Shown piece by piece: positions 60,027 to 64,000 of a DNA stretch of 64,000 nt. The notes under the pieces are model-generated. The model saw nothing but the letters and a program-made list of their open reading frames with translations, made no database searches and was not told the DNA's origin. A program made the translations under genes and the position numbers. This DNA comes from Glycine soja. Its lineage: Eukaryota > Streptophyta > Magnoliopsida > Fabales > Fabaceae. Location: NCBI RefSeq assembly GCF_004193775.1, contig NC_041002.1, forward strand, positions 4,575,261 through 4,639,260, in the 5' to 3' direction. Numbering within the stretch: position 1 is the stretch's first letter; each line of letters begins with the position of its first letter.

Positions 60027-61420
60027 TTAGAAGGCTTCATCTTGTTGTATCCCTACAAAACGAGAAAGAATATCAGCAGCAACATTCTTAACTCATTTTA
60101 TGTGTTCAAAATTTATTTTTATCCCGTTATGATAAACATACTCTTGACACAAAAGTCATCTTTTGTGAGACTTTTTATTAGTATTTATTTGTTAACTACC
60201 ATAAGCCACTATCGCTTCACAATCAGTTCTTATGATAATTTCACTTTCATTAACCAAGAAGAGTTTAAATCCTTATAAGGCATTTATTACAACATTTACT
60301 TCGTAATATGTAGAAGTTGAGTATACATGTGGTTTTGTGTGGTATTTTCCTGAAGCATACTTACAGATTTCTTCATCATGAATTTTTTCATATTTATTTT
60401 TCTCTTTCTTTAGGATGACTCCCCATCCTTGTTCACAACCATCATACTCTATGACCAAATAGTCATAATCTAATGGTAGAGATAGATATGGCAAACTGTT
60501 AACCATTTCTTTAATTTTCTGAACTAATTTTATATCCTCTGTATTAAATTTTCTTTATCCACTTAAAGATGTTTTGTTGTAAAGAGGAGCTGCGTATTTT
60601 CCTAAGTCTTTAATAAAATTTCTTGCATAGTTAAGCAGGCCTAGAAAGGCTCTCAGGGTTTTTATGTCTTTCATTTTATCCGGGAAACCAAATTTTTTTT
60701 GAGAGATATGAGACTGAAGCCTAATTTTCCCGTTTCCTATTTCTGTTCCTAGGAAAGAGATATGAGTCTTGCAAATCTCCATTTTTTATTTTAAGATAAT
60801 TAAATCAAAATTTTTAAATAAATGAAGAACTTGTTTAAGATGTAAATAATGTTCTTCTTTAGTTTTCGAAAAGACAAATACATTATCTATATATGTACAA
60901 GTAAATTCTTTGAAATTTCCAAAAATATTATCCATTTTTCTTTGGAAAATTTGTGGTGCATTTTTCAATCCGAAAGACATTACTTTCCATTCAAATAATC
61001 CTTTTGAACAAGAAAAGGCAGTCTATATTGAGTCGGGATGCATCTTAACTTGGTGAAATCCTAATTTTAAATCAAATTTTGAAAACCATTTGACTTTCTG
61101 TATCCTATTTATCAACACATCTTTAGAAGGAATAATGTATCCATCTATATAAGTGTTATCATTAAGCCTTTTATAATTATAAACCATTCTAGTTTTTCCT
61201 CTTTTTTGTTTTGAATGTTTATTAACAATGAAAGCATGGCTTCTATGAGGACTAGTACTAGGTACTATAACCTTTAGATCCATGAGGGATTTTATGTGGT
61301 TTTTACATTCCTCTTGTTCGAAATTCCCATACTGAATATCCTTAGTTTTAATTATCAGGTTTAAATATATCAGTTCAAAGTCAACATTTGGCTTTAAATA
61401 TTTATTTGAAATGACAAGAA
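60027..61420 (-). pseudogene. endogenous pararetrovirus RT/RNase H relic (Caulimoviridae-like)
   Basis: One minus-strand frame carries, in order, a pre-RT segment with SPHRSHAFIV, MVYNYKRLND, FSKFDLKLGFHQVKMHPDSI, MSFGLKNAPQIFQRKM, the polymerase box as YIDN instead of YxDD, LRAFLGLLNYARNFI and PLYNKTS, then RNase H starting YLVIEYDGCEQGWGVIL and ending near ADILSRF at about 60057-60080. This pattern is that of caulimovirid RT. The frame is interrupted by in-frame stops (61025, 60786, 60555, 60273, 60194), yet I saw no frameshift from about 61420 to 60273. The protease, capsid and movement-protein regions that should lie upstream are absent. It is inactive: the second catalytic aspartate is Asn. 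Confidence 0.85.
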
Positions 61421-61960
61421 ATTAGAATTGTAATTTAGCCTAAAGTTTTTCAAGAGAAAAAAAAACTGCTGAAAAATAATCACAAGTTTTAATTTTACAA
61501 TGCACATGTTTGCTAATGCGTTATCTATGCACCCTTAACCTACGTCCATAACACTCTTAACCAACGATATTGTGTTTCATGTCCAAAAAACTGGAAAATC
61601 CTTAAAAAATTCCAAAAAGAGTTATTTGGAGATTTAAAGGATGGTAGGAATGCGAAATACATAAGACAAAACGCAGATTAATTAATTATTCATTTGTTGT
61701 ACAGTTGAATAATGAACTTGATAGTTATGAAAAATATCCTAAAATCAGTAGAAATTTTATAAAAAACATTATAAACCCAATTTGATTTTCAAACAGATAG
61801 AATTACAAATAGATATGTAATAATGTAGTCGAATTAATACCTATTCTCATGCTAATTCATCATCAGAAAACATTCTAAGTCAATTAAAAGATATTTTTTA
61901 TGACAATTATTAACCAACTGTTATCATAGACGATGTCATAAAAGTCTTGATTTCATAAAA
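61421..61960. other. junction between pararetrovirus relic and CACTA end
   Basis: AT-rich, no coding signal. AAACTGCTGAAAAAT at about 61466 faintly resembles a degenerate CACTA left end (CACTGCTAGAAA type). If real, the CACTA element would span 61464-62320 and abut the truncated virus sequence. Confidence 0.3.
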
Positions 61961-62320
61961 AATCGTGTTAAAAAAATATTGTTTTTAAGATGATTTTTAT
62001 CTAAAAATCATCTTAGAATGATACATTCTAAGACGATTCTTGATTAAAAATCGTTCTAGAATAATATTATTATAAGACAGTTCTTAGTTAAATTTTTTTT
62101 AAAATATTTTATTTTAAAAAAATAAAAATTATAATGAAATAATAAAAAAGGAAAATTCTAGTTTAAGGATGCATTTCAAACTAGAGTTTCAAATTTTACT
62201 AGTGAATAGTTACATAGCCTATTCAATTTTTTGACATAGAAAAATATTATAGGCTATTGAAAAAGCTAGCAAATATATTTAGGAGAAAGAGATATGTAAA
62301 AAATCTTTTTTCTAGCAGTG
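61960..62320. mobile_element. CACTA-type transposon end with palindromic subterminal repeats
   Basis: The right terminus TTTTTTCTAGCAGTG ends at 62320 and is the inverse of a CACTGCTAGAAA end. Subterminal palindromes precede it, for example AAGATGATTTTTA facing AAAATCATCTTA (about 61988-62016) and AAGACGATTC facing a GTTCTAGAA-type partner (about 62030-62062). No transposase is present. The left end is unresolved. Confidence 0.6.
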
Positions 62321-62445
62321 TAATAGAATAGGACATGTGTTTACATATGCTAAATAATTATTACCATACGTCTATAATTAGTTAATTATCCCCAAACCTA
62401 TCATCACCGACCTTTCTCAAATATTGATGATAAAGTCGAAGCTTT

Positions 62446-62469
62446 TATATATATATATATATATATATA
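62446..62469. repeat. (TA)n microsatellite
   Basis: About 12 TA units. Confidence 0.9.
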
Positions 62470-62484
62470 AAACAAAAAGCCAAA

Positions 62485-62528
62485 GTTCTTTTTGGGAGCG
62501 TTAGGGTTAGGGTTGTGCCAAAAAGAAC
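62485..62528. repeat. 11-bp perfect inverted repeat around TTAGGGTTAGGG
   Basis: GTTCTTTTTGG (62485-62495) and CCAAAAAGAAC (62518-62528) flank a 22-base loop containing TTAGGGTTAGGG. Transcribed, it would form a stable hairpin. The loop also resembles a telo-box, but only two units are present. Confidence 0.6.
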
Positions 62529-62558
62529 GCTGGCGACCGTAGAGAAATGAAAGAAAAG

Positions 62559-62658
62559 TTTTAAAATTTGATATGGATCTCATACTCTTACTCTTTATTC
62601 TAAGTTGATTTTAAAATTTGATATGGATGTCATACTTTTACTCTTTATTCTAAGTTGA
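62559..62658. repeat. 50-bp tandem duplication
   Basis: Two adjacent 50-bp units (62559-62608 and 62609-62658) differ at two positions, indicating a fairly recent duplication. Confidence 0.9.
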
Positions 62659-63724
62659 CTCTTTTGTGTGATTGCTTTATTCTTGAAATATTTATGCAAC
62701 CAAAAGGATAATTTGTGGCAAATTTTGATAGAGTAATTAATTTTAAAAAGATTAAATGTCCGTTTTCATATATTATATTTTAATATTTTTTTTCATTATA
62801 CATTAAATTTTAAAATTTTCATATTGATTCTTTATAATTTTAAAAATTTTATTTTGATATATTAAGTTTTAAAATTTCATTTCGATCCTTAATTTACGTT
62901 AGTTGCTTATCTTTTAACCAAAGAATAACCCGAATTCACTAAAAAAAAATGCTTTAAATCTGGTTTTATTAGCCATGGAAATATGATAGGTATGTCATTG
63001 TAGATTTATAATATATTCCATATTAAGCTAGACCTTATTTAAGTTTATTTATTAAATAAGTTGAGTGAATTTTTTTCAATATATATCTTAGTTGTAAGAG
63101 GTGTACATTGATGAAGAAGAACAAATATGATCTACCTTAAAAAAAACAAATATGGTCTATTTTTTCACTGTCTAGATCCAACATTTAGAGATTTATGAAA
63201 GAAGTTTAACCTTGGTTAGGAGGTACTGTGACGTTAATATAAACAATGTGATTAATCTGAATCATTTGAGGACCTTATTCTAGATCGGTGCCAATTGGTT
63301 TTGACATTATTCTGGATTAAAAGCAAAACTTAGAACCTTATTAGCATTTTGAGTTTTTAGATATCATACCACCTTCACTAATTATATGTATTGGTTTTTC
63401 ATTTTGTTATATTAAAAATATAGTATTATAATTATTTAATTTAATTATTATTTTTTTATGTACTCTTGAGAATAATTACTTCTTACACTATCTTTTTTTA
63501 ACTAATATTTTTATATTGGAGTATAATTTATATTTTGGTAGATATTTTTAAAATTATTTTTATAATTAAATATCATTGATGGAAGTTAAAATAAACTAAT
63601 TTTAAATTTTTTAATATTTCCTATAAATATTAAACTACTTAAATTTAAACTAACTATTAATTGAGTAAAATATATATTTTAGTTTTTGGTTAAAATATTA
63701 TAATTCCTTAATTGAATATTTTTA

Positions 63725-63780
<56 letters not shown>

Positions 63781-64000
63781 CTTGTATTTTTTTAAAAAAA
63801 ATATTAACCGATGACAATTTTAATTGATTATATAAAAAATATTATTTTATATCTCATAGGAAATAAAAAAATAAAGTTGTTGTTCAAGCTCTTGTGAATT
63901 CATATTGAAAAATGTATTTATTAATTATTTTATATATGTGATGACTGCTATTTATAGGTATATTTTGAGAGGTTAAATCCCTCTTTTTGTTGGAAACTTG
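62659..64000. other. AT-rich intergenic DNA
   Basis: No gene recognised. 62740-62910 contains repeated GATCCTT/TTTTAAAATTT words reminiscent of the TTTAGTCC-type foldback repeats. Confidence 0.45.
63727..63779. repeat. (AT)n microsatellite
   Basis: About 26 AT units. Confidence 0.95.

Noticed and set aside
62500..62513. Interstitial telomere repeat
   Set aside because: Only two TTAGGG units, and the plant repeat is TTTAGGG. Too short to call.

Overview
This window looks like nuclear DNA from a dicot plant, most likely a legume close to soybean (Glycine). The DNA is very AT-rich, genes are widely spaced and carry introns, and transposon debris and long AT/ATA microsatellites fill most of the space. 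The legume call is inference. It rests on CACTA ends of the CACTACTAGAAA type with palindromic subterminal repeats, which are common in legumes, and on a soymovirus/caulimovirus-like endogenous pararetrovirus.

Only two genes look intact. A five-exon NRT1/PTR-family transporter of the NPF4.5/4.6 clade (nitrate/abscisic-acid transport) lies on the + strand at 31606-37957. A seven-exon TWIN LOV protein 1 (PAS/LOV blue-light receptor) lies on the - strand at 43707-47945. All their splice junctions could be placed by eye and keep the frame, giving about 579 and 388 aa. A third gene, an intronless glyoxal/aldehyde-oxidase-like copper radical oxidase at 41665-42244, is a pseudogene with internal deletions, a frameshift and a lost C-terminal half.

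Layout: 1-2600 holds AT-rich DNA with an array of TTCnnGAA motifs and a CCAACCC-rich repeat. 3044-5414 holds two decayed hAT (BED/DUF659) transposases head to head, forming an inverted repeat of about 1 kb per arm. 5.4-22.8 kb is mostly non-coding and includes a 307-bp 5'-truncated LINE tail flanked by a 16-bp target duplication. 22.8-30.0 kb is an old Ty1/copia element with LTRs, primer-binding site, gag, protease, integrase, RT and RNase H, all broken. 31.5-38.2 kb is the NPF4 gene, with a 170-bp MITE in intron 4 bounded by a perfect 8-bp duplication. 38.3-40.5 kb holds degenerate repeats and a CACTA end. 41.6-48.4 kb holds the oxidase pseudogene and TWIN LOV 1. 49.7-52.2 kb is a second, gag-less copia relic on the - strand. 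56.0-56.3 kb is a foldback MITE. 58.7-61.4 kb is a pararetrovirus fragment whose order (RT/RNase H, then a viroplasmin-like ORF, then a TATA element) matches caulimovirus/soymovirus genomes. 61.4-64 kb holds a CACTA end, small duplications and microsatellites.

The two intact genes do not form a functional unit. The remaining coding signal is selfish-element debris. I found no convincing new biological system. The most unusual structures are the hAT inverted repeat (a possible small-RNA source), the pararetrovirus fragment with stop codons but no visible frameshift across its RT, and the 5' region of TWIN LOV 1, where an AUG-less open frame carries a 13-unit CAG tract.
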